A DNA stretch of 64,000 nt from Platanthera guangdongensis (taxonomy: Eukaryota; Streptophyta; Magnoliopsida; Asparagales; Orchidaceae). The number at the start of each line of letters is the position of its first letter. Position 1 is the first letter of the stretch. A program made the translations under genes and the position numbers. This document shows positions 23,862 through 33,202 of the stretch, one piece after another. The stretch spans positions 167,853,220-167,917,219 of the forward strand of contig CM077162.1 in the NCBI GenBank assembly GCA_039583875.1, read 5' to 3'. The notes beneath the pieces are model-generated. The model did not search any database, was not told where the DNA came from, and saw nothing but the letters and a program-made list of their open reading frames with translations.

Positions 23862-24275
23862 GCACACACGGTCGAACGCACGACCGTGCATGAATTGTGC
23901 AGTATTAACCTCGCAGCATCGCTAAGCCTGGAAGAAAAAACAGACCATGCATTTTTGATCACGCACAGGCAAAACAGCTTGTGCGAGAACAAATCGCACG
24001 ATAAGTAACAAAATGCTGAAAGATAAGCAAATAGGAAGATTGTGCGCATTTCTTTGTGCATGCTTGAGTCCAACAGTACGTGAAGAAAAATGCACGTGCA
24101 ACAATAACATAAAAATTTAGACAAAAAACGAGGTCGTGCGATTTAGTCACGCACAGGTAAAACAGCCCGTGCGCGAGTAAATCGCACGGCCCGGGGCGGA
24201 TTGCCAGAAACCAATGTTTTAGGCATCACAGGGTTGCATCGATCGTGTGTGAAGAAAATCGCACGACCGTGCGAT
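23862..24275. repeat. CGCACGAC palindrome array, minus LTR
   Basis: Scattered half sites such as AATCGCAC, GTGCGATT and GCACGACC, with one perfect palindrome AATCGCACGACCGTGCGATT near 24259. The position relative to TATA matches E1. Confidence 0.7.
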
Positions 24276-24580
24276 TCCTACAGGGAAGAACCTGGGCAGC
24301 ATTAGAGATCTGCCCACTTGCACAACAAACAACATCTGGGAACACACCTCCAGCACACACAAAACAGAGAGAAAAGAACAAAACAAAACTAGGGAGCGCC
24401 ATGTGCATTCCCCTAACAAAACAGAGCGCAAATTGTGCACCTCAATGGTTTAAATTGCTCACTAAATAAGAAAATGAGGAACGAGTGAAATAAAAGCATT
24501 AAGGAACTAAAAGTGAAGTGTATGTGCATGAAAACGAGCGCAGATGAGTTCAAAAAACACTCTAAATATCAGACTCGTCG

Positions 24581-25254
24581 GGAGTCTTGTTGACCAGAGG
24601 GAGTCCTGTATGTGAATCAAGGCACAGACTGCTTGCCCCCGGGTTGGGGTATTCGTCCATGTGAGCGGAAAGGTCGGAAATGGTGAGAGGTGGGTTGTCC
24701 CCTTTTGATGTGGGTACTTCGAGGACGATAGTGTCTTCTGCTCCTTGGAAGAACTGTCATGGTGTTTTGCTGGCTTCCTCGGTTTGTTGGGGTCCTGCAT
24801 CTTCGTGGTATCTGGTTTGTAGCCCATCTGGGAGAGCAGGGTTTGGTTTATACTCATGATAAGCGATAACAAGGGGAAATTGAGAGCTTTTGAAAAGATG
24901 GCCTATCTATCTGGAGGACTGCGCTATTTATAGATTTCCAGAGACAAGAAACGTGAATCACAGCCTTTGTGGTTACCGTTCTATATTTTTAATGCTTGCA
25001 CGGGCTCCCAAAAAGTTCAGGAATTATGTTAACCCAAAGCATGTGACGGTGGACGGCATCAGGCGATGGGTCATCTCAGCGGGTAAGTCTGGTGTTCGTC
25101 GTTGTTAGCAACATTCTCTTTTCTTTGCCTCCTCTTCTTGACTCCCCAGGGCTAGTAATCGATCGCTTGCGAACAACTGTTTCCTCTGCTGACCATCCGA
25201 TCCAGAGGTTGCTCGCAGAGAGTTGGTGATAATTTTGGCTCCAACGCCTACTAA
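24581..25254 (-). other. Unidentified block with a minus-strand promoter-like site
   Basis: On the minus strand there is a TATA-like CTATAAATAG at about 24926-24935, then an ATG near 24858 opening a frame that runs on past 24580 into the neighbouring LTR (ORF 24507-24872). Its translation is serine-, lysine- and proline-rich and I do not recognise it. Base composition is higher in GC than the neighbours. It could be a fragment of an element interior or of a gene; no domain decides this. Confidence 0.25.
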
Positions 25255-25750
25255 ATTCTAAAAAAAATACATTTTCATCTCTTGATACTTGTATCTAAAT
25301 ATTATAATTTACTCTAAATAAAATATTTATAAAACTAAATGAAGTAATTCATGGACATTGTATTCTTTTATGACCCATAATCAATCATTAAGCAAGCGGG
25401 TTAATAAATATAATTTGTTTGAGCCCTGGACTTGGAATCACCCAAGTCCCAATTGCTCCCGTGAAGAAATTTGAACGTTATAATTAGCTGGTTGATGATT
25501 AAGCACTCCAAATTTGGCCATTGATATAATTTGGAAAAGGTTTCAGGGCCCCACCTTCTTGCAAGTAACGTGGGACAATTCCCCCTCCTCATTATTAGGT
25601 CAATGCTATATTTGTCTTAATGCTACTTTTTTTATATAATTGGGAAAATGACATAAAGTAGAAGGTTTTTTTGTGTCCAAAGTATTATCTTAAACTTGAT
25701 TTTTTTTACAATTATTTTTAAAAAATATAACTTTTAAATTTATTAACTAT
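25255..25750. other. AT-rich intergenic DNA
   Basis: About 500 bases without recognisable genes or repeats. It ends at the target site of the hAT element. Confidence 0.5.
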
Positions 25751-25778
25751 TAATCAGGTAGTTGTGTACAAAAAGATC

Positions 25779-25985
25779 GGGCCCAGTGGGCCGGCCCGAG
25801 CATGGCTAGGAAATAGCTCGTCTAGGCCTAGTCCGGGAAAAGCCCGACCAGAACCTAGGCCCGGCTAATGGCCTAAGTATGGGGGAAAATTCTCGGCCAG
25901 ATACCTGGCCTGGGTCGGGCCAGGCAATGCCCGATTTTCGGGCCGGCCATGGCCCGGGCCCAGGCACAGGCCGTTGGCCCAACGG
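25779..25985. repeat. Left subterminal GGGCC/CCGGGC repeats of hAT
   Basis: Dense GGGCC, GGCCCG and CCCGGGC words in about 200 bases just inside the left end, mirrored at 28569-28740. In Ac-type elements subterminal repeats bind the transposase. That they do so here is inferred. Confidence 0.6.
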
Positions 25986-26334
25986 CTTTTATAAGAGTTG
26001 TTAATCAATGACTCTTAAAAGAGGCGCTGTCCACTGGCCAGTGGCCAGCCTTGGGCACATGGCCTCGACCTATTAGCCACTGGCCAGTGGTTGGTTGCTG
26101 ATGTACAGCAGCTCCTGCTCTATAGTTGTAAAGCCGCAGTTGTTGTACCCGAGCCTGGGGCCTAGTTTGCGCAGCCTAGGCCCTAGGCTAATATTTAAAA
26201 AATAATAATAATTTTTATATAACCCCCCCACCCTGCTGACCCCCGCTCTCTCACTCTTTTCTCTCTCACACACTCTCTCTCTCTCACTTCATTTTTTCAC
26301 TTAATGCCTCGTCAACGTCCTTCTCAATGCTAGT

Positions 26335-28196
26335 ATGGCATCGTCCTCCTTAACGCCATGGTCGTCTACTCAAAGTATGACTATGGTGGTGGAGCACAAT
26401 CGTATAACGCCTGTTTGGGAGCATTTCGATAGATTTCGAGTTGACACAGAATTCAAGGCACGGTGCAAATTATGCTTGAAACTATTGACACTTACCGACA
26501 ACTCGACACTAGCATGACACCTTAAGTCTTTGCTTTGTGAAACAAGCTCATGAGTCCATCCAGGCCTAAATTTCAGGAGCAGGGCAAATTTGAAAGTACG
26601 ATCAACTTCAACAACGAGACCTGCAGATGAAACATGTCATCAAACCTGGGTTGGAATTCAGTCACTACGACAACAAAGATGTAATGGAATACATACATGC
26701 AAGGCTTCAATCCAAAAATCAACAGGTAAGTAGAGCTTCTCTTAGGCGCGGCGCCATTAAAGCCTATTTAGAATCAAAATAATCACTAATATTTTTTTTG
26801 AAACTTTCGAAGGTCGTGTAAGTTTAACAAGTGACGTTTAGAGTAGTAGCATAAAAGTAGGATTATCGTATATTTGTATCACGTGTCATTGGATCGATCT
26901 CATTTCATGAGTACTAAATAAGCATGTAATATATTTTGAAGGTTTCAAACATCTGCACATAGGTAAAGTTATATATAATGCAATTACTAAATATGTGCGT
27001 GAATTAAAATTAAAGGATATAATAATGATTATTTCTTTTGATAATGCATCTAACAATACCGCAGCTATTGAGTGGTTAAAACACAATATTAAACCAATGC
27101 TAAGAGGTGCGTTTTTTCACACTCGGCATGTTTGACACGTTTTAATTTAGTTGTACAATATAGTTTAGCCGTTATGAAACCTTATATGGAGAAAATTCGT
27201 CTAATGCTAAGAGTTATTTATAATTCTAGACAACGCTCTAAAGATTTTCAAAATTTTGTAAACGCATAGGGCAAAAAATATTTGAAATCTCTATTTGATA
27301 TATCCTATTAGATAGAAGTCAACATATAAAATATTAAAAAAACGTTTCAACAAAAATCACTTCTAATGAAATATTATAATATGATAAATATTCATGATTT
27401 GATCGATGCCAATTGTGATGTATTAGCAAATTATTTGGATTTATTAAAATATTTTTATATTGACGACTGTTTTTTTATCTGGCGAGTACTATCAGACAAT
27501 CACACAAGTAGTTAAAATTTTTGTAAATATCGTACAAAAATTTAATTATTATAAACAACTTGATGGATGACTTCCATAAATTGAAATAATAAAAGTTTTT
27601 TAATATTATAGAGAAATGCATACTATGTTTTCATGCGCCCCCTCTTTAAATTCGATATTCGGCTAGACGACGTAGAAATTTTGATAGATAAAACTAATTG
27701 TAATTTAAACTTAAATTTAAATTTCGATGATTATGATGACGTTAGTAGTCCAAAATTTACTTCTATTTTTTCCGCGTGTTACAATTATTATGATTACTTA
27801 TACGATTCGCGAACTTGGGGAGAAATATCGGAACCCAAAACAAAGAATACTTTTAAAAATAAATTTTTTGAATTAGCTTCCAGAAAAAAGTGCACATCTA
27901 CTAGTTTAAATGAATTAAGATTGTACACTAAAACACAATTCCGTGATTTTATGAGCACGAAGGAGATTGAAAAATTCGATTTCTTTAAATGGTGGAAATG
28001 TAATGTTAATACATATCCTATTTTGGTCTATATGACCAGTGATTTACTAACAATCCAAGGTAGTACGATAGCTTTAGATTCCGTTTTTTCTCTTAATGAC
28101 ATGGTTTTGAACGAGCGGAGGAGCCGACTCAATGAAGAATCTCTCGAAATATATATTTGCAACAAAGACTACTTAGATGTTATGAAGAAGAAGTAA
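26335..28196 (+). pseudogene. hAT transposase relic
   Basis: The ATG at 26335 starts a BED-type zinc finger, with VWEHFDRF and the cysteine pair in CKLC (residues about 27-50). The frame is stopped by TGA near 26515, just before the expected HL of the finger. Middle segments (about 26960-27500) show hAT-like pieces such as IIMIISFDNASNNT but many stops and shifts. The last open part, 27633-28196 (187 codons), contains the C-terminal dimerisation domain with FDFFKWWKCN, YPILVYMTSDLL and RRSRLNEE. Ac-type transposases cut and paste the element in the nucleus. This copy has lost most of the catalytic core and cannot act. Confidence 0.85.
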
Positions 28197-28568
28197 CACA
28201 TTACATTATTAGAGGATAGCTCAGAGGAGATAGAAGACAAAATAGAGACAATGAATTTAAGAGATGATTAAGTGCGTCGCACATTCATCTCACGACCGAT
28301 TAAAATAGTATTTTATGTGTTTTGTTAAGTTAATGAATTTTTAATTTTCTTTATTTAAAATTAATAATGATAATAAATTTCTTTTTTTTCAATTAATGTA
28401 AATTATAAATGTTATTTATTTTTATTCAATATTAATAAAAATTCATTTTTCTTGTCCATGAGTGATTATTTTTAATATCGTAATAAAGTAATATTTATAA
28501 ATTTTCAATGCATCACTTTTTAAAAAATAATTCAATATTTATAAATATTTTAATTAATAAAAAAACAA

Positions 28569-28740
28569 AAGCCCGCTCCGGCCCGGCCCGGGCAGGCCTA
28601 GCAAGGCTCTGAGGGCCGGATCAGGCCCCTCCCCGGGGCAGCTGCTCGAGCCCGGCCTGAGCCCGATTTAAGAAAGCTTGGGCTCGACCCGTTTGACTAA
28701 AACACAGGCCTGGTAACGGGTTGGCCCGATTGGGCTTTAT
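28569..28740. repeat. Right subterminal GGCCCGGGC repeats of hAT
   Basis: GCCCGGCCCGGGC, GGGCCGG and related words in 170 bases inside the right end, complementary in arrangement to the left subterminal block. Confidence 0.6.
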
Positions 28741-28751
28741 GTCCACGACTA

Positions 28752-29598
28752 TAATAGGTATGTCTAATTTTTCATTTCGTGCAACCATATTACAAGGTTA
28801 TAACTTTGGAATGAAAAACTTTTCAATTTATAAATTCGATGTAAGTTTTCAATAATAATATTTTTATTCTTAATTGCAATGATAAGGCCCAAGCAATTTA
28901 TAGGCGAATGGGTGTGCAAATAACCTCTCATCCATGACCGGATCAGGGGGGAGACAGCCACGCACGTAATCGTCGCGAGCTGTCCGCACACGAAATTCCA
29001 CTTCCGCAAACTCCCCGGGGCCGGCCGGAATGGTCGGCTGCTCTCCTCCCTCCGGCAGTCGTCGCCCTAGAACCATGGGGACCCTGGATCGGCTCCTGGC
29101 CGGCCAAGTGGCCGCGCCCCGAGGCCGTTAGGACCGCGGATGCTAGGTGCAGAAATACTGTAGGTCCCCACAATCGGTAGGGGAAACTTTCCCCATGGCC
29201 GTCGTTATGGCCGCATGGGGCGGCCCGGGGCCACGCCCGGCGGCCACTCCCCATAACTGCGAGGGCGTGGCCGCTTTGGAGGAGTAGGGGTCGCGGGTCG
29301 AGGACGGTCATGCTTGGCCGTCCGGCTGGGCATGCAAGGCCGGTCGCGCCCGACCCCCGCTTGCCCTGGTCGGCCGCACTCCGTGGTCGACCGACATAGT
29401 GCCCGCAAGGTGTGTCCGACAAGAAGGCTAGTCGCCCCACTTGCTTGTCGCGATCGGCTCTCTCACCAGCCGTGGTGCCCCCTCCTCTCTCTGGCGGTCG
29501 TCTGCCGCCAAGGGTGGCCGACCATTAGGGGTGGGCTCTCCCTACTACCCGATCGTCCTGTTGCGATCACGATTGTCTATTATGTAGGTAACCACCAG
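28752..29598. other. Flank between hAT and C4, with GC-rich block
   Basis: 28752-28870 is AT-rich. 28880-29580 is strikingly GC-rich, with many GGCCG and CGGCC words and ORFs in several frames on both strands (largest 28943-29440 minus, 165 codons). None has a recognisable domain, and the overlap of many frames is what high GC produces. I see no gene here. Confidence 0.45.
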
Positions 29599-30285
29599 TG
29601 AAAACACAAGTAAATAAGAGGTTTTTATTGATCCAAAAGAATAATAATAATAGAAGTGTATGACCCCTCTATTTATAGAAAATAGGGGTTAGAGAGATAA
29701 AATAACTAAGAGAATGCACAACACATGTTACACAAGACCAGGAGGATACATAACACCAGACTCGGTGGACTGTGCGGTTGGACATATCTAACCGGACAAC
29801 TATTACTATCACCACAGCTCTATCCTCTATCCATCTCTGTTGTTGTAGTCTACTCCAGGGAAGCAGCGGTAGTTAGACATATTTGACCGCTAGACTATAA
29901 GCTTTATCATCTGCACTAGTCCGCAACACGATTGTGTTCACTGGTCACCTTGAATGGGCTCTAACCAACTCCTGGTACAACTTGAGCAGCAAACAGTACG
30001 ACATAACATAATTTCCAGTCCGTCAGATCAGACTATCAGAAGGACAGACTGCTCGAAAGACCGATCGCCAAAGGTGCAGACTGTTAGAGTGGCAGACATC
30101 AAGAGTCATAATATCAGTCCATCAAGGCTGTCCGCTAAGGCCACCCACCATCTCTACATGCCAAGGCAATCCTCCCAGGCTACCCACCTATCTTCCAACT
30201 CTATCCGCCAAGGCTATCCGCCCGTCCGCCAAGGCTGTCCGCTATGGTTATCTTCCAGTCCGCCAAGACTCCTCATATTCTAACA
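29599..30285 (-). repeat. C4 3' LTR
   Basis: On the minus strand it begins TGTTAGAATATGAGG right after the polypurine tract. It contains a TATA-like CTATAAATAG (about 29671-29680 region) and appears to end TGTTTTCA at 29599. The partner LTR is not in the window, so the inner end is estimated. Confidence 0.7.
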
Positions 30286-30297
30286 CTCCCCTCAAGC
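30286..30297 (-). other. C4 polypurine tract
   Basis: CTTGAGGGGAG on the minus strand, adjacent to the LTR start TGTTAG. This is the common arrangement in plant copia elements. Confidence 0.75.
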
Positions 30298-30946
30298 CGG
30301 AGCATATATATCGACCATACCCATCTTGTCACAAACATCTAAAAATGAAGAGTCTGGTTTCGTAAAGACATCGACAAGCTCTTTGTCAAAGATGACGAAC
30401 AGAGTGCAGATCTGATTATTCGACTCCTCTTCGCTCGTAAAATGGCAGTCTACTTCAATATACTTTGTTCTCTCATAAAACATTGGATTCTTCAAAATAT
30501 ATATACTTGTCTTGTTGTCACAGAACATCGGTAGGAGGTGATTGTAAACTTCTCTCAAATCAAGCATCAATGTCTGTAACCACTTTAGCTCACAAGTAGT
30601 TAAAGACATGCTTTTGTACTCAACTTCAGCACCAGACCTGGAGACTATAGACTATTTCTTGCTTTTCCAGCTGACCAGATTTTCTCTTATGATGGTGCAA
30701 AAATCGGGCGTAGATTTTTTATCCTCCTTGACTTTGTTTGGCGGGGGACTTATTTTCACCGGTCAAGCGGTTACAACCGCATGAACCCGACCTTAATTAA
30801 GGTTTCGTTCTTGTGTTTATAACCGCTCACTTGACCAGTGAAAATAAGTCCCCCCCAAATGGATCCCTTATCATCAGTATAGTTGGCATCAAAATAGGCT
30901 TCAATCCTCAAATTATTAGAATTTAAAATAGAAGCCCCCTTCCTGG
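30292..30946 (-). pseudogene. C4 RNase H, interrupted by a MITE
   Basis: Reading leftwards, the RNase H domain begins with EAYFDANYTDDKG near 30915 and is cut by the inserted MITE (30737-30859). It resumes with STPDFCTII and LVSWKSKK (about 30650-30720), passes a stop in the SWKSKK(stop)SIVSRSG segment, and ends with CDNKTSIYI, ERTKYIEVDCHF and DVFTKP (30320-30530). These are the usual copia RNase H landmarks. The enzyme would remove RNA from the RNA-DNA hybrid during reverse transcription. The copy is disabled by the insertion and by stops. Confidence 0.85.
30737..30859. mobile_element. MITE of about 123 bp inside C4 RNase H
   Basis: The two ends are long inverted repeats: TTTGGCGGGGGACTTATTTT at the left and the complement of TTTGGGGGGGACTTATTTT at the right, extending through GGTCAAG and GCGGTTA. 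The RNase H reading frame resumes on the far side. No clear target duplication is visible, so I do not assign a superfamily. Confidence 0.75.
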
Positions 30947-31094
30947 AGACCTGTTGGGTACATTGGTTAAATGTACCTAATTTGAAGAAGCCTCACCCAA
31001 CTCAATGATATACATCATAATGTATTTGATGTATTTTGAGTTACTTGTGCAGGTTAAGTATTTGCAGGAATAAAGCAAAAAGTTTCTAAGTCCA

Positions 31095-32092
31095 TGTGTC
31101 GACACCCAGAGAGAAAGTGTCGACACTTAAGAAGACTTGTGTCGACACCCAGATAAGCAGTGTCGACACTTGGAGTCATTGTGTCGACACCTGGGATGCA
31201 GAGTCGACACCAGACAGAAAGTGTCGACACAAGGAGCTGTGTCGACACTCAATGAAGAAAGTATAGTAAAGCAGTGTCGACACTTAACAGTAGTGTCAAC
31301 ACCTAGAAGAACTGTGTCTACACCAGAAAGTGTCGACACTTGGAGCTGTGTCGACACTCAGCAAAAGTCAGCAGAGACTAAGTATAAGTGTCGACACTCA
31401 GAACAATGTGTCGACACTCAACAGAAAAGTCAACACTTGAAGTAAGTGTCGACACTTAGAACATTGTGTCGACACTCAACAGAAGAGTCAGCACTTGAAG
31501 ATGTGTCGACAACCAGAACAATGTGTCGACACACAACAGAAGAGTCAACACTTAAAGAAAGTGTCGACACAAGACGAAAGTGTCGACACTCAGCTGAAGA
31601 CTCAACACTTGAAGAAAGTGTCGACACATGAAGCTGTGTCGACACTTAGCAAAGAACAGAAAGATCAACAAAATATTCTAAGTACAATTGTCGACACTAA
31701 GGGAATGTGTCGACACTCAGCTGAAGTCTCAACAGAAGAATCAAGTGTCGATATAAGGAGCTGTGTCGACACTCAGCAAGTATCAACATAGAAGACTATG
31801 TGTCGACACCAAGAAGCAGTGTCGACACTTAACAGATTCAACACAAGAAGTTGTGTCGACACAAAGGAGATGTGTCGACACTTAGAAGAATTCAGCAAAA
31901 GATAGAAGATCAAGTACTTATGTTGACACTCAATTTCAGTGTCGACACATGCAGAAGAAACTGTGTCAAGACATAGAATCTACAACACAAGGAGTTGTGT
32001 CGACACCTTGTAGACTTATGTCGACACCTACACAACTTGTGTCGACACTTGGTCTATAAGTGTCGACACTTAAAGACAGAAAGTCTCGACAC
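31095..32092. repeat. GTGTCGACAC array in E3 5' U3
   Basis: I count close to 30 perfect copies of the ten-base palindrome GTGTCGACAC, plus several one-base variants, in one kilobase. Spacing is irregular, mostly 10-40 bases, and spacers are often CTCAG, CTTAGA or CAACAGAAGAGT-like. Variants are mainly CG to TG or CA changes. The array ends 130 bases before the TATA box. Confidence 0.92.
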
Positions 32093-32226
32093 TTTTAGAC
32101 AGTTAGAGAACTTTCAAGAATTGACTGGATGACTTGACAGCTGTCGTTACAGCCGGTCTACAGCACCTGTCAGAGATGTCAGAATTCAGTTATGAACCCG
32201 ACCAGCCGGTTACCATGAAGAAGGCC

Positions 32227-32234
32227 TATAAATA
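32227..32234 (+). promoter_or_regulatory. TATA box of E3 5' LTR
   Basis: TATAAATAGG follows the array and precedes the presumed transcription start; it is conserved in the 3' LTR near 43309. Confidence 0.8.
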
Positions 32235-32676
32235 GGCTCATACAGTCTACAGAAACTGTTGTTGAAGTAATTCAAAAAGGTGGTTCACAGAGTTGTTCAA
32301 GTTATTGATCAAGTATCAAAACAAGAAGATCTAACTGTTCAAGTGCAGATCTAAGAAGTTGGAGAGAGAGGGTTCCATCCAAGAAATCAGCCGTTGGAAC
32401 TAGGCTGAGAAGAAGGGTTCAGATTTATTCTGAATTCTAAGTGGCAGAGATCAAGGATCAACTGCAGAAGGTGTCAATCTTATTGAGTTCTACTTTCAAG
32501 AAGCTTTGAAGAAAGCTAAGTCAGATTGATTCCAGCTGAGTTCTTCTATGAACTCATCAAGAAACTCACAACTCCCCTCTCTTGTTTCTGGGTTGTTGAG
32601 TTAACAATTGTAAATTCATTTTTATCTTGTAGGATCCTTTGGATCTGAGTGATTTGTAAGCCTGTATTTATAAAGG

Positions 32677-32800
32677 CTGAGTGTAGGTCTTGGGAGCCTG
32701 AGTGTAGGAGATTGGAATCTCTGAGTGTAGGCCTTGTTGGCTGAGTGTAGGCCTTGTTGGCTGAGTGTAGGCCTTTGTGGCTGAGTGTAGGCTTTGTGGA
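32677..32800 (+). repeat. CTGAGTGTAGG tandem repeats in E3 R/U5
   Basis: Six units of roughly 20 bases beginning CTGAGTGTAGG; also present at 43759-43883 in the 3' LTR. Confidence 0.8.
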
Positions 32801-33100
32801 AAAGCTGAGTTGTAGGGCTTTGGGCCTGCGGTGTAGGAACCAGTTTGGGTTCTGAGATAGTGGAGAAGTTTGGCCGAATCTAGTACACTGCTAGATAGGC
32901 GAAGGGGGAAAGTGGATGTACCCAAAGCTTGGGGAACCACTATAAAACTCTGTGTCTGCTGTGATTTTGAATGATGTGTGATTGCTGTGCAAAAGTATTA
33001 TAGATTCTGTGTTATATACTGATTGCTGCCATTAAAGTTTAAAAAGTATTTGGTCACCTATTCACCCCCCTCTAGGTGTTTAGGTACTATATCTTTCAAG

Positions 33101-33112
33101 TGGTATTAGAGG
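33101..33112 (+). other. E3 primer binding site, tRNA-Met type
   Basis: TGGTATTAGAGG is two bases after the LTR end. It differs from the standard TGGTATCAGAGC at two positions. Confidence 0.75.
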
Positions 33113-33202
33113 GAGGTTCCTCAAAAAGGACTAACAGTCTGAGGAGATCCTGATTGGCAGATTCAGTGTAAGAGAATTACAGATTCAAGAAAATCAAGAA
33201 CC

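Larger units (their letters stand above)
23666..24580 (-). repeat. Minus-strand LTR related to E1
   Basis: On the minus strand it starts CGACGAGTCTG and continues with GAACTCATCTG and CACTTCACTTTTAGTTC, matching the start of the E1 LTR. It holds a CGCACGAC palindrome array, a TATA box and an end in CATCA. It is shorter (about 915 bases) than the E1 LTR and clearly a different subfamily. I found neither matching 5-bp flanks nor a primer site or polypurine tract next to it, so solo LTR or truncated copy is undecided. Confidence 0.65.
25759..28751 (+). mobile_element. hAT (Ac-type) DNA transposon, dead
   Basis: The ends form imperfect inverted repeats: TAGTTGTGTACAAAAAG at the left and the complement of TAGTCGTGGACATAAAG at the right. 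Flanking octamers TAATCAGG and TAATAGGT are only loosely alike, as expected for an old 8-bp duplication. Both subterminal regions are packed with GGCCCGGGC-type words, and the AT-rich middle holds a transposase relic with BED finger and hAT dimerisation domain. Confidence 0.82.
29599..30951 (-). mobile_element. C4: minus-strand Ty1/copia element, 3' part
   Basis: Contains, in minus orientation, the end of RNase H, the polypurine tract and the 3' LTR. It is separated from the rest of the element (44187-46813) by E3, whose target duplication AGACC (30947-30951 and 44182-44186) lies in the C4 coding region. C4 is broken again at 46813 by G5, so its 5' half lies outside the window or is lost. Confidence 0.85.
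30952..33098 (+). repeat. E3 5' LTR
   Basis: Starts TGTTGGGTAC, ends ATCTTTCA. Contents in order: GTGTCGACAC array (31095-32092), TATA box (32227), CTGAGTGTAGG tandem repeats (32677-32800), U5 hairpin (32912-32940). Confidence 0.96.

Noticed and set aside
23922..24440. Minus-strand ORFs of 60-95 codons across the 23666-24580 LTR
   Set aside because: They lie in LTR non-coding sequence in three overlapping frames and show no domain.
23666..24580. Clean solo LTR
   Set aside because: The bases flanking the two ends (TTACA and GGAGT) do not match, so I left solo or truncated undecided.
25751..28759. Intact 8-bp target duplication of the hAT element
   Set aside because: TAATCAGG and TAATAGGT agree at only five of eight places; age is a likely cause, but I do not claim an exact duplication.
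28943..29440. A 165-codon minus-strand ORF in the GC-rich block
   Set aside because: Open frames exist on both strands because of high GC; no motif, no start context or neighbouring gene structure supports it.
31127..31791. Several ORFs on both strands over the GTGTCGACAC arrays
   Set aside because: They are translations of the repeat in different frames (VSTL, CRH, VDT units) without domain content.
31095..32092. Regularly spaced short repeats resembling a CRISPR array
   Set aside because: The repeat is only ten bases, spacers vary from a few to tens of bases and are themselves related, and the array lies inside a plant LTR with a partner copy at 42177-43173.
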